NCBI GenBank assembly: GCA_030323885.1
Contig: CM059194.1
Location: 1,551,889 to 1,615,888, forward strand
Source: Branchipolynoe longqiensis
Taxonomy: Eukaryota > Annelida > Polychaeta > Phyllodocida > Polynoidae
Length of the DNA stretch: 64,000 bases
Reading direction: 5' to 3'
Position numbers and translations under genes: made by a program. The notes below the pieces were generated by a model. The model was not told where the DNA came from and did not search any database. It was given only the letters and a program-made list of their open reading frames with translations. Position 1 is the stretch's first letter; every line of letters begins with the position of its first letter. Shown here in pieces: positions 28,625 through 37,832 of the stretch.

Positions 28625-28745
28625 GTGTGATGGTCACCATGGCAACCCCGGAATGGCAAGATGTGTGTGTTCAAATCTTATTCTAGGCACACTTTCCCCC
28701 ATTTTCATCACCGCCGCAACATTGATGCTTGTAGATCTCATTCAT
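28625..28745 (+). mobile_element. SINE-C fragment
   Basis: GGCAACCCCGGAATGGCAAG, GTGTGTTCAAATCTTATTCT and CATTTTCATCACCGCCGCAA match the middle of SINE-C (compare 49513-49758). The box A part is lost. Confidence 0.7.
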
Positions 28746-29165
28746 GTACATATCAATTACTGATCAAATGCATAGGAAACCGGCTGGGCAATCCCGCCCT
28801 ACCGATCAATTAGAATAACAGTACATAAACGAAGAAGAAGAATAGAAGAGAAAGGGAAAAAACCAAACCAAAACAAACAACGCGAGTGTGCACCGATAAG
28901 TGGTTACGGTGCTTGTCGGGCGGGCAGTGACGAGCCAAGCCGGGGCCAGAGAGGAAGGGAACCATAATGCCTCATGGCGGATTGAACTAGAACCTGCCAC
29001 GGATCCCGATGGTGGCGCTGACCAGGGCATCTCAACTCTCCTGCCTGAACCGAAGACAACATTAACCTGGCGGATCGGACCTAACTCTATTGGGAGACCA
29101 CAACGGCTCCCAGCCCAGCTGCACCCTACACCCATATATACAAATATATACGCAGTATAAATATG
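28746..29165. other. Unassigned mixed-composition stretch
   Basis: An A-rich AAAACCAAACCAAAACAAAC run (28859-28879) is followed by about 280 bp of GC-richer DNA with antiparallel ORFs (28806-29168, 28900-29160). The A-rich run may be the tail of an unrecognised retroposon. No domain was recognised. Confidence 0.4.
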
Positions 29166-29169
29166 CATA

Positions 29170-29320
29170 TGTATGTAAGATATGTCTAGCTATGTTTAGA
29201 TATATTTAGATATGTCTAGATATGTCTAGATATGTCTAGATATGTCTAGATATGTCTAGATATGTTTAGATATGTCTAGCTATGTCTAGATATGTCCAGA
29301 TATGTCTAGATATGGAGATA
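29170..29320. repeat. 10-bp tandem repeat (ATATGTCTAG)n
   Basis: About 15 decamers with occasional TTTAG/CCAG variants. Confidence 0.93.
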
Positions 29321-29327
29321 TATGTAT

Positions 29328-29508
29328 ATATACTCTGACGCCATAGGTTTCTGCAGCAACAGGTTCAATTAAATTGACTCAGTATTCCCTTCTATACAGA
29401 ACCATATATTTAATAAATGCATCAGTGACTAAGTTAGATTTGTAGAATAAAGTCTAGATATTTGTCTTGCTTTTGAAAATTTGATGATTTTTATCTGACT
29501 ATGTAACT
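29328..29508 (-). mobile_element. TTAA-flanked TIR element, right-end fragment
   Basis: ACTCTGACGCCATAGG, TTAAATTGACTCAGTATTCC and the end TCTGACTATGTAACT-TTAA (TTAA 29509-29512) match the copy at 34974-35320. The left half is missing. Confidence 0.7.
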
Positions 29509-29529
29509 TTAATGACACCCCTTTCCTCA

Positions 29530-30190
29530 CCCCCCCCCCCCCGCCATCCTCCTCCCGCCTCGCTCTGGAACAGCTTGGAGGTGGGGTGGTAACTACAGCA
29601 ACAGGAGGCGCTGAAGGTCAAGGGGGGGGACCCTGGAGGAAGCTGGCAGGAATGGGGGTATAGGAATGGCGTCTGGGTGTGTGTGGGGGGGGGGTGTGAA
29701 GGTGGGGAGGAGGTGACGCAGTGGGTGGCAGTAGGGATTAGTGGGGAGGGTGACTTGTTGGTGTGTGTGGGGTGGGGTGTGGGATTTGGGATGTGGGGGG
29801 GTAGTGGGTGGTGGGGTGTGCGGGGGGTGGGTGGGGTGGGGGAGGGAGGAGGGGGAGGGAGTGACGAGTGGTGGAGTAGGGTTTGAGTCGGGAGGTTGAG
29901 TTAGTTTGGTGAGTGGGGTGTGGTAGTGGGATGTGGGGGTAGTGGGTGGTGGTGTGTGCGGGTGGGGTGGGAGGAGGAGGAGGAGGAGGTGACGCAGGGT
30001 GGCAGTAGGGGTTGAGTCGGGAGGTGACGTAGTTGGTGAGTGGGGTGTGGGATGTGGGGTGTGGGGGGTAGTGGGTGGTGGGTGTGCGGGTGGTGATGTG
30101 CGAGTGTAGGTGTGGGGGGGGGAGAGGAGGAGGAGGAGGAGGTGACGCAGGGTGGCAGTAGGGGTTGACTTAGGAGATCACGTAGTAGTG
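29530..30190. repeat. G-rich minisatellite, 128-153 bp units, about 4 copies
   Basis: Units are marked by GTGACGCAGGGTGGCAGTAG and TTGGTGAGTGGGGTGTG, with landmarks near 29713, 29860, 29988 and 30141. Confidence 0.85.
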
Positions 30191-31560
30191 AGTGGGCTGT
30201 GGTTGTGTGGTTGTGTGGTTGTGTGGTTGTGTGGTTGTGTGGTTGTGTGGTTGTGTGGTTGTGTGGTTGTGTGGTTGTGTGGTTGTGTGGTTGTGTGGTT
30301 GTGTGGTTGTGTGGTTGTGTGGTTGTGTGGTTGTGTGGTTGTGTGGTTGTGTGGTTGTGTGGTTGTGTGGTTGTGTGTTGTGTGTTGTGTGGTTGTGTGG
30401 TTGTGTGGTTGTGTGGTTGTGTGGTTGTGTGGTTGTGTGGTGTGTGGTTGTTGTTGTGTGGTTGTGTGGTGGTTGTGGTTGTGTGGTTGTGTGGTTGTGT
30501 GGTTGTGGGGTTGGTGTTTGTGTGGTTGTGTGTGTGGTTGTGTGGTTGTGTGGTTGTGTGGGTTGTGTGGTTGTGTGGGTGTGTGGGTTGGTGTGGGTGG
30601 TTGTGTGGTGTGTGGGTGTGTGTGGGGTGTGTGGGTGTTTGGTCTGTGGGGGTGTGGTGGTGTGTGTGGTTGTGTGGGTGGGTGGGCTGTGTGGGTGTGT
30701 GCTTTGTGTGGTGTGTGTTTGGGTGTGTGGGTGGGTGTGTGGGGTGGGTGGTTGGGTGTGTTGTGTGGGTGGTGTGGGTGTGGTTTGGGTGTGGTGGTGT
30801 GTGGGTGTGTGGGTGTGGTGTGTGTTGGTGTGGGGTTGTGGGTGTGTGGGGGTGTGGTGGTGGTGTGGAGGGTGTGGTGCATGGGTGGTGTGTGGGTGGT
30901 GTGTGTGGTGATGTGGGGCGTGGGGTTGGTGTGGGGTGGTGGATGGGGATGTGTGGGTTTGGGGTTGCTTGGGGGTTGTGTGTTTGTGAGTGGGTTGTGT
31001 GGGTGTGTGGGGTGTGGGTGGTGTTGGTGGTGTGGTGTGTGTGGAGTTGTGGGTGTTTGGGTGTGTGGGTTGTGGGGGTGTGGGGGTGTGTGGGTGTTGG
31101 TGTGTGTGGGGGTGTGGTTGTGGGTGTTGTGGGTGTGTGGTGTGTGGGGGTGTGTGGTTGTGGCGTGTGGTGGGTGTGTGGGTGTGTGGGTGTGTGGGTG
31201 TGTGGGGTGGGTGGTGGTGTGGTGTGTGGTTGTGTGGGTGTGTGGGTTGGATGTGTGGGTGTGTGGGTGTGTGTTTGTGTGTGGATGTGTGTGTGTGTGC
31301 GTGTGTGTGGGAGGTGGGAGTGTTTGTGCGTGTGTGGAGTGTGAGTGTGTGGTCTGTGTGCAGTGTGTGCGCGTGTGTGGGGGGGGGATGAGTGAGGTCT
31401 GTGCGTGTGTGGAGGGATGAGTGAGGTCTGTGTGCACGTGTGTGCGTGTGTGTGGGGGGGGGGATGAGGGAGGTCTGTGCGTGTGAGTGACGGGAGGAGG
31501 GAGGTCTGTGTGCGCGTGTGTGCGTGTGTGTGTGCGCGCGTGTGTGTGTGGGGAGGAGGG
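30190..31560. repeat. GT-rich array: (GTGGTTGT)n grading into GTGTGGGT and (GT)n
   Basis: A perfect 8-bp repeat from about 30196 to 30440, then diverged GTGTGGGT DNA, then GTGTGCGT from 31280. It produces 400-550 aa ORFs of His/Thr/Gln/Pro or Val/Cys/Trp on both strands, all artefacts. The octamer is not the TTAGGG metazoan telomere repeat. Confidence 0.95.
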
Positions 31561-31696
31561 AGCAAATTCCAGGTGACAGTCCATCATAAGTTGACACAAA
31601 CAGGGCGCGCCCTGAGTCGCCACCTGGCGCGATATAGAGCACGCTCACAAGAAGGTGTTCTGGTGTACTCTCTTGTTGTGTTCTCTGTGGCAATTT

Positions 31697-31920
31697 AGCT
31701 TTCCACCGCTGTGTATAACTTACACTGTCATCAAAGGCCGGGTGCTCTCATACCATGTCTATGTGGTGTGGCAGGTTAAAAATCCCTTGGGTTGGTAAAA
31801 GTGTAAGCTCGGGCTTTCTATTGACAAACTATCTAATGGTAAAAACAAGTTTATTCAGACTTATCCATGATAGGCAGTATAAATCTTCAAGAAGAAAAAG
31901 AAAAAAGAAAAAAAAGCAAG
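31697..31920 (+). mobile_element. Retroposon-like repeat with A-rich tail; inverted partner at 38157-38360
   Basis: ACCATGTCTATGTGGTGTGG, AAAAATCCCTTGGGTTGG, ATCCATGATAGGCAGTATAA, then an AAGAAAAAGAAAAAAG tail. The same block, reversed, lies at 38157-38360. Tail and shared 3' end suggest a retroposon; the family is not recognised. A parallel short ORF in both copies is not convincing coding. Confidence 0.65.
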
Positions 31921-32140
31921 CCACACTCCTGCTGTTGCCAGCTCACGTCTGAAGCGGATCAAGGCCACTGATTTGCCCGAACGTCAGGGATGATCGAGCT
32001 TTTTCTCCCGAGGATAAATGTCGTCTGGCATCAGTGAATTAACTGACAGCAGCAAGTGGTTTCAGTGACAGCAGACGACAGAGTTCGTTAGGCATGGAAG
32101 CCATTAATAGAAGGATGGATGGATCATTTTAGACTCCGTG
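31921..32140. other. No feature recognised
   Basis: Mixed-composition sequence leading into the assembly gap. Confidence 0.5.
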
Positions 32141-32640
32141 NNNNNNNNNNNNNNNNNNNNNNNNNNNNNNNNNNNNNNNNNNNNNNNNNNNNNNNNNNNN
32201 NNNNNNNNNNNNNNNNNNNNNNNNNNNNNNNNNNNNNNNNNNNNNNNNNNNNNNNNNNNNNNNNNNNNNNNNNNNNNNNNNNNNNNNNNNNNNNNNNNNN
32301 NNNNNNNNNNNNNNNNNNNNNNNNNNNNNNNNNNNNNNNNNNNNNNNNNNNNNNNNNNNNNNNNNNNNNNNNNNNNNNNNNNNNNNNNNNNNNNNNNNNN
32401 NNNNNNNNNNNNNNNNNNNNNNNNNNNNNNNNNNNNNNNNNNNNNNNNNNNNNNNNNNNNNNNNNNNNNNNNNNNNNNNNNNNNNNNNNNNNNNNNNNNN
32501 NNNNNNNNNNNNNNNNNNNNNNNNNNNNNNNNNNNNNNNNNNNNNNNNNNNNNNNNNNNNNNNNNNNNNNNNNNNNNNNNNNNNNNNNNNNNNNNNNNNN
32601 NNNNNNNNNNNNNNNNNNNNNNNNNNNNNNNNNNNNNNNN
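32141..32640. other. Assembly gap (500 N)
   Basis: Exactly 500 N, probably a placeholder of unknown true length. The right edge is a 30-bp C-rich tandem repeat, a likely cause of the break. It removes whatever followed the gag-like ORF. Confidence 0.99.
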
Positions 32641-32740
32641 CCACCCCTTCCCTGCACCCCACCACCACCCCTTCCCTGCACCCCACCACCCCACACCCAC
32701 CCCTTCCCCGCACCCCACCACCCCACACCCACCCCTTCGT
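32641..32740. repeat. C-rich tandem repeat beside the gap
   Basis: CACCCCTTCCCTGCACCCCA units repeated about four times up to the N run. Confidence 0.92.
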
Positions 32741-32901
32741 GTGGTTGCCGGGGGGAGCGGCGGCGCCGGGGCGGCGGGCAGGCCGCGCCTCGGGCTGCTG
32801 GGCGGTGGTGTCCGGTGGGCTGGTATCAAGGTGGTGGGCGGCTTTAAGAAGGTGGGTGGGCCGGTCTGGGGCCTCCGGGCCGGGCTGGAGGTGCCGGCTC
32901 C

Positions 32902-34113
32902 CTAAAAATCCGGCGAGGCGGGAGCCGCTGCCCGGGCGCGCTTGGCCATACAAGCGTCCTCACTGTGCCTGGTCAATACCTTCCGCACATTGGCGCAGTA
33001 TGCGCAGGCGTGGAGCTGTTTGGAGGCCCCCTGGCCGTGGGCCTCCCCCGGGGCTGCGTGGGTGCACGAGTTGGGGTCCCGGTTCCAGGCATAACACAGT
33101 GGGCCGTGGGTATCCTTGCTGTAGGCCACGCGTGTGTCGGTGTGGGCGCGGGACTGGGTTCGGGGCTTTGCAGGGTCGGCGGGGCGGGGTTGGGTGGTGG
33201 TGGAGTGGGGGGGCATGGCGAGCGACTCCAGTCTGAGGAGGTTTATGGCTACTGGGTCGTGCCACCCGTGGGGGAGGGTGCCGTCCGCGATAGCGGTGAA
33301 GACCGTCTCAGAATAGTGGCGGACGGTCGCCCACGGGTATATCAAATTATCACGGCAGATACCTAAGTTGTGGTGGTGGAGGCCCTGGGCGGAGTGGGCG
33401 GGGAAATCCGGGTGGTCGATGAGGGTGAGGAGGGCGAGGGCATATTCATCCTTGGTCGCCTCCCCCCTCTTCACCGGCTTCCTCTCGGGTCCTCGCCTCA
33501 CCAAGTCGGAGGGAAAGATATAATTAGAGGGAATACCTTGGCGTCTGGTTGAGTGTCGCGCCTCGGCGGATGCCAGGATTTCCCTGACGGCGTCGGCCGT
33601 GGAGGCGGGGTTGTGCCGGGTCTCCTCCTCTTGGTAGGCCGGCGACGCGAGGGGCTGTACTTGGGGCGAGAGGTGGCGGTACCTCCCGTACTCCGGGTGG
33701 GTGGCTCCGGGGAGGGCCGCCTGCGGCGGCGGTGGGGGCCGAGCCGCGGTGGTGGCTGGTGCCCGAGGCGTGGGGGCGGCCTGGCGTTCCGGGGCCGGCG
33801 GGGGCGCCTCTGGCGCGGGCCGGGTCCCGTTGGCGCTGATGTAGTCGATCCGGGCGTGGAGGTCGGCAGTGGCCTGCCGGTGCTCGGCATTGGCCTGCCG
33901 GTGCTCGTCATTGGCCTGCCGATGCTCCAGCTGCATGCGCTGGATGGCCTCCAGCACTGATGAGATCTCGGAGCCCGAGGAACGGTCCGAGGGCGCCGGG
34001 GGGGAGACCGAGACGGACGCCGGTGACTCGTCCCTCCCGGGCGAGGCAGAGGGCCCCGGGGTGCGGGGGGTGGCCCGGGAGCCCTTTCGTCCGCGTCCTT
34101 TCCCTTGAGGCAT
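32902..34113 (-). CDS. Gag-like ORF of a YR (DIRS/PAT/Ngaro-type) retrotransposon
   Basis: An intact 403-codon ORF. Residues 1-12 are basic (MPQGKGRGRKG). Residues 13-48 are Ser/Pro-rich. Residues 50-92 are predicted helical, with three 7-residue repeats EHRQANx at about 63-83, which look like a short coiled coil and are encoded by a 21-bp tandem repeat. Residues 98-135 are proline-rich. A conserved-looking core with IPSNYIFPSDLVRRG (194-208) and WATVRHYSETVF follows. The C-terminus has a cysteine cluster: C340, C350, then CAYC (370-373) with H383 and C388, a CxxC-x9-H-x4-C zinc-binding pattern. This order (basic/helical N-terminus, globular core, terminal Cys/His) matches ORF1/Gag of DIRS-group elements. 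RT and recombinase would lie downstream, to the left, beyond 32902, where the C-rich repeat and gap begin. It is CpG-rich compared with its AT-rich surroundings. It could belong to the same family as the element at 1754-3771, but the copies do not overlap, so this cannot be tested here. Confidence 0.7.
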   Translation of the reverse strand: MPQGKGRGRKGSRATPRTPGPSASPGRDESPASVSVSPPAPSDRSSGSEISSVLEAIQRMQLEHRQANDEHRQANAEHRQATADLHARIDYISANGTRPAPEAPPPAPERQAAPTPRAPATTAARPPPPPQAALPGATHPEYGRYRHLSPQVQPLASPAYQEEETRHNPASTADAVREILASAEARHSTRRQGIPSNYIFPSDLVRRGPERKPVKRGEATKDEYALALLTLIDHPDFPAHSAQGLHHHNLGICRDNLIYPWATVRHYSETVFTAIADGTLPHGWHDPVAINLLRLESLAMPPHSTTTQPRPADPAKPRTQSRAHTDTRVAYSKDTHGPLCYAWNRDPNSCTHAAPGEAHGQGASKQLHACAYCANVRKVLTRHSEDACMAKRARAAAPASPDF

Positions 34114-34445
34114 GCTTGGAGCTGTTGTGTAGCAGCGGTCCGAGGTGTAGAGCCAAACAGGAAAAGTGGAGAGAGGCGGAAGACGGCAGGAGGGTGAGTG
34201 CCTGAGGAGAGCCGGCGGGCGGCCTTATAAGGGAGGAAGGGGGGGGCGACAGCCGGTGAGGTGCGAATGCTGGCGGCCCGGGGGAGGGTGAGATGTGGCG
34301 AGCAGCGGGCGTCGGGTGAGGCGTGAGCGCCAGAACAAAGAAGGTGGCGGGGGAGGGGGAGGCGAGCTGGGGCTCGGCCGAGGTGAGCAGGCAGCGCCAC
34401 AGCGGCGGGGGAGGGTCTCTCCCTTTCCTCGCATCAAACGTAATG
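34114..34445 (-). other. Probable 5' region of the gag-bearing YR element
   Basis: GC-rich sequence upstream of the gag ATG. A hairpin CGTAATGC-TTC-GCATTACG (34439-34457) lies near its outer end. No second copy of any part is present, so terminal repeats cannot be assigned. Confidence 0.4.
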
Positions 34446-34520
34446 CTTCGCATTACGACCAAAGTTGCACAATCCGATGATTTTCAGTTTCTGCCATATT
34501 TATTCATGTTCCGATAGACA

Positions 34521-34862
34521 TGTTTTGTTTGTTTACTTTTATTTTACGTCCTAGCAACATCTAAGGTAATATCAGGATTCCTACCGACTTGTGACAGTGC
34601 ACACTCCTGATGACTTTCTAAATTATAGTGCTGCCCCACTGGGAAACCAAGCCGCCATCACCATGACCCAATATCCCGCACAGTCACATCATCCTGACAC
34701 TGAGCTAACCAGTCCTTGTCCTATTCTATTAATGCCGAGTGCCAGGCTAGGTCGTGACAGACATCAATTTTACAAGTGATTGGTTTGACTCGGCTGGGAT
34801 TCAAACTCCCGACCTTCCGCACGGGAAGTCTGTGCTCTAGCGATTTGGCTACCACGTCCGGT
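34521..34862 (-). mobile_element. SINE-A, full length, inside the older TTAA element
   Basis: Tail TGTTTTGTTTGTTTACTTTT, body, and B-type head GCTACCACGTCCGG. Flanks GATAGACA / GACAGACA form an 8-bp near-TSD. Confidence 0.88.
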
Positions 34863-34973
34863 GACAGACAGGTTAGATTGATCTTTACAATCTAGCTGAT
34901 TTCAGTTTGAAATATTTTTTATTTTAAATGGCTAACTTGTGGAGATATTTCAAATGAAGACATGGCAAATTAA

Positions 34974-35320
34974 AGTTGTGTAGTCCGATGGTTTTGAGTT
35001 TCTGTAATTTGTCTGAGATAAATATATTAGATCGATCACTAGTATCTACTTTACATTAGTTTAAAGTTACTTTTATTTTAAATGGTAAACTTTTGAGATA
35101 TTTGAAGTGCAAACATGGAAAATTAGTTTTGGCAAGCACACCAAAACTCTGACACCATAGACCCCAACAGTAACATGTTCTATTAAATTGACTCAGTATT
35201 GCCTTCTATGCAGAAACAAATGTTCAATAAGTGCATCAGTATCTAAGTTAGATATGCACAAATCAAATTTAGATAATTGTTTGGTTTTGAAAATTTCATA
35301 TTTCATCGGACTATGCAGCT
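34974..35320. mobile_element. TTAA-flanked TIR element, complete, nested in an older copy
   Basis: TTAA at 34970-34973 and 35321-35324. Termini AGTTGTGTAGTCCGATGG and CATCGGACTATGCAGCT are inverted. It is 347 bp. It sits at a TTAA inside an older member of the same family, which makes the TTAA duplication convincing. Confidence 0.83.
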
Positions 35321-35454
35321 TTAATGTCGAAATGCTAGATTTAGGCTTCAGTAGTGACGGTTCTATTAAAGGGACCAAGTGTGCCCTTCCATGCAGAAAC
35401 ACACACCTCACACACCCCTTGTGCACATGCGCGTACACATTCACACTCTGCTGA

Positions 35455-35795
35455 AGTTGCATAGTCCGATGCTTTTGAGTTTCTGCTAATTCAAAACTAC
35501 AACAATGACCTAGATTTGGTTCTATTTATCTAACTTAGATACTGATGCACTTATTAATTATGTGTTGCCACATAGAAGGGAATACCGTGTCAATTTAATA
35601 GAACCTGTTACCACAGAAGTATATGGTGTCACCTTGCCAAAGTTAATGTTGTCTGTTTGCATTTCAAATATCTCCAAAGTTAGCCATTTATAATCGAAGT
35701 TACTTCAAACTAAAGTAAGGTAGATTATAACAATCAATTTCATATATATATCTCAGAAAAATTACATAAACTCAAAACCATTGTATCATGCAGCT
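35455..35795. mobile_element. TTAA-flanked TIR element, near-complete
   Basis: Left AGTTGCATAGTCCGATGC (target mutated to CTGA) and right TTGTATCATGCAGCT followed by TTAA (35796-35799). The interior has GTAAGGTAGATTATAACAAT in the opposite orientation to the 34974 copy. Confidence 0.8.
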
Positions 35796-35804
35796 TTAAT
35801 AAGT

Positions 35805-35908
35805 GATTAGATAATAGTAATAGTATATAAGTTAAATATGTGGGATCAAACAGAGGTAAGTGGTTTGGTTTGGAAAACCTGATCTTTCATCGGACTAGGC
35901 AGCTTTAA
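35805..35908. mobile_element. TTAA-family right-end fragment
   Basis: The end TTTCATCGGACTAGGCAGCT-TTAA is preserved, preceded by about 80 bp of family interior. Confidence 0.7.
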
Positions 35909-36064
35909 TAATCAGTAAATAAGGTCCATGTGTAGGTTCAACTTTAATCAATTGCTAGAATTTGAAGTGTTCTGCGGATTATACAGCTTTAAGTGAGCCA
36001 GGATTATACAGCTTTTAGTGAGCCAGGAGGTTCTGACCGGTAACATATTGGGTTGCTTCCCAGG

Positions 36065-36290
36065 GGGGCTTGTATACCTGTGTGAATGGGGTGTGTGGGT
36101 GTGTGTTTGGTGTGTGTGGTGTGTGGGTGGGGTGGGTGTGGGGGTGTGGGGGGTGGGGGGTGTGGGGGGTGTGGGGGGTGTGGGGGGTGTGGGGGGTGTG
36201 GGGGGTGTGTGTGGGGTGTGTGTGGGGTGTGTGTGGGGTGTGTGTGGGGTGTATGTGGGGTGGGTGTGGGGTGTGGGGTGTGCATTGGGG
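36065..36290. repeat. GTGTGGGG minisatellite
   Basis: GTGTGGGGG and GTGTGTGGGGT units. ORFs in both strands are artefacts. Confidence 0.93.
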
Positions 36291-36554
36291 TGGGGATTGG
36301 TCATTCTGCACACATTACGCCCTATTACACTATTAGTGCACCAACCACACACACATGCACTGACCATGCACATTTAATGCAAATGTGGATATATTGAAAT
36401 ACGTCATTAGACGCGGAATTCTATAATTCGAAGATAGTTCAGTGAACTTAACCCTGCATGCCCAGACGTAGCGCGACCCCACATTTTTCGCGATGATATT
36501 TGATGAACGATTGGATTATAACGGAGTCTCACCACATGTATTATATATATATAT
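36291..36554. other. No feature recognised
   Basis: Mixed sequence with a short (TA)n run at about 36542-36556. Confidence 0.5.
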
Positions 36555-36850
36555 ATGTGTGATGTGTTAAGAATGATGCGAGTATAAAGGCGCGATGGGT
36601 AGCACGGTCCGGTGTGACAGTGTGTTCTATGTGTTTGTGCAGCAATGTGCTGCTTTGAAGTCGGGCCTGTCTAGCTGGCAGCTTGCACACGGCTGCGGCA
36701 GCGCGCCGGCACCAAGTGCGGGTGCACGATACAGTGTCTGCCTCCAGTCGGCAGGAAAATCTGCGATACTGTGAACTACTAGTACTTTATGGGTAACACC
36801 CCTCAGGGACCGGTGGCGCCATCACCGGCCCAGACCCCCACCAGTGGCAG
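36555..36850 (+). repeat. Dispersed TATA-bearing repeat, copy 3 (fullest)
   Basis: GTGTGATGTGTTAAGAATG, GATGCGAGTATAAAGGCGC (TATA at about 36581), then ACTACTAGTACTTTATGGGT and GGTGGCGCCATCACCGGCC. The same block order occurs reversed at 25495-25660 and diverged at 62640-62830. It may be a solo LTR or the promoter end of an unrecognised element. The SINE-B at 36851 inserted at its right end. Confidence 0.6.
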
Positions 36851-37193
36851 AAAAGTTTGTTTTATTTACCGACGCCTCGAGAGCACACTGATTTCCATAT
36901 CAATGATTATCATCGGCTATTGGCCATCAAACATATGGTCATTCAGACATATTTCTTCGGAGGAAACCCACTGCCGCAACATAGGCTACTCAGCGAGGGG
37001 CCTTTTTGTTTTATATGCACTTTCCCACAGACAGGACAGCACTTACCGCATCCTTTGATGAACCAGTTGTGGACTACTGGTTCGAACAGAAAATAGCCCA
37101 AACTGCAAATGTGTCCACTGAGCTGGATCGACCGGATGACCCACACCTTCACAGGTGGATACTCTACCGCCTGAGCTACGTCCCGTTCCCCGA
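36851..37193 (-). mobile_element. SINE-B, full length, with TSD
   Basis: 3' end AAAAGTTTGTTTTATTTACC at the left and tRNA-like head ACCGCCTGAGCTACGTCCCG at the right. A 9-bp TSD CAGTGGCAG lies at 36842-36850 and 37194-37202. Confidence 0.92.
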
Positions 37194-37324
37194 CAGTGGC
37201 AGTCCTCTCACCATGCAGACACAGATCTCCCCCTCCCCGCACCCCCCACCCCCCACCAAGGCCCGCCTCCGGTGCCTGAGTGACGCTCCTTTGGCAATAA
37301 GATGGGCGTGGCAGCGCGCCGGGG

Positions 37325-37832
37325 CCCGGTGTGGCGTTTTCAGCCGTGCACCATGTTCAACCGTGCGCATAGACTTAAACTCAAGGCATTGTCAATGGTC
37401 GTGAGCAATGTTCATACAGAAAATACAGAAAAAGTGAAATATCTCTAAAACCACACCACCTATTAACAAATCGCTTGGTACACATATAGAAAACATCTTT
37501 ACCAAAAAGATTATATTACATTTATAAGGTTAGTTTTCTTGATTTCTATTAATTTTGAATAAAACTAATGTTTTGCACTGCGTGTACCATCAAACTCAAG
37601 CCATTGTCAATGGTGCTGAGCAGTCTTCATACAGAAAATCCAGGAAAAGTGAAATATCTCTAAAACCACACCACCTAGAAACAAATCACTCAGTACACAT
37701 ATAGAAAACATCTTTACCGAAAACATTATATTAAATTTATAGGGTTAGTGACTCACAACCATTGACAATGCCTTGAGTTTGAGTCTATGCGCGCGGCTGA
37801 ACACGGTGCACGGCTGAAAACGCCACACCGGG
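37325..37832. mobile_element. 508-bp element with about 80-bp inverted terminal repeats
   Basis: It begins CCCGGTGTGGCGTTTTCAGC and ends with the inverse. The arms (37325-37405 and about 37752-37832) are about 90% identical through ACTCAAGGCATTGTCAATGG. The interior is a tandem pair of 200-bp units (GAGCAATGTTCATACAG, AAGTGAAATATCTCTAAAAC, ATATAGAAAACATCTTTACC). No coding capacity. No TSD is certain. The interior is shared with 9493-9860. Confidence 0.8.

Larger units (their letters stand above)
34446..35400. mobile_element. Older TTAA-family element, interrupted by a SINE-A and a younger TTAA element
   Basis: Left TIR AAGTTGCACAATCCGATG (34453). The interior is split by the SINE-A (34521-34862), continues to GACATGGCAAA (34969), is split by the TTAA copy (34970-35324), and resumes TGTCGAAATGC to about 35400 (GGTTCTATTAAAGGGACC, CATGCAGAAAC). 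The order of internal blocks matches the complete copies. Confidence 0.7.

Noticed and set aside
30190..30440. Interstitial telomeric repeat
   Set aside because: The unit is GTGGTTGT, not TTAGGG or a known variant, and it is embedded in general GT-rich sequence.
29901..31693. ORFs up to 554 codons rich in His/Thr/Pro/Gln
   Set aside because: Direct translation of the CA/GT octamer array; no domain and multiple frames open at once.
32104..32953. ORFs running through the N block
   Set aside because: The N run is unknown sequence; the frames are meaningless.
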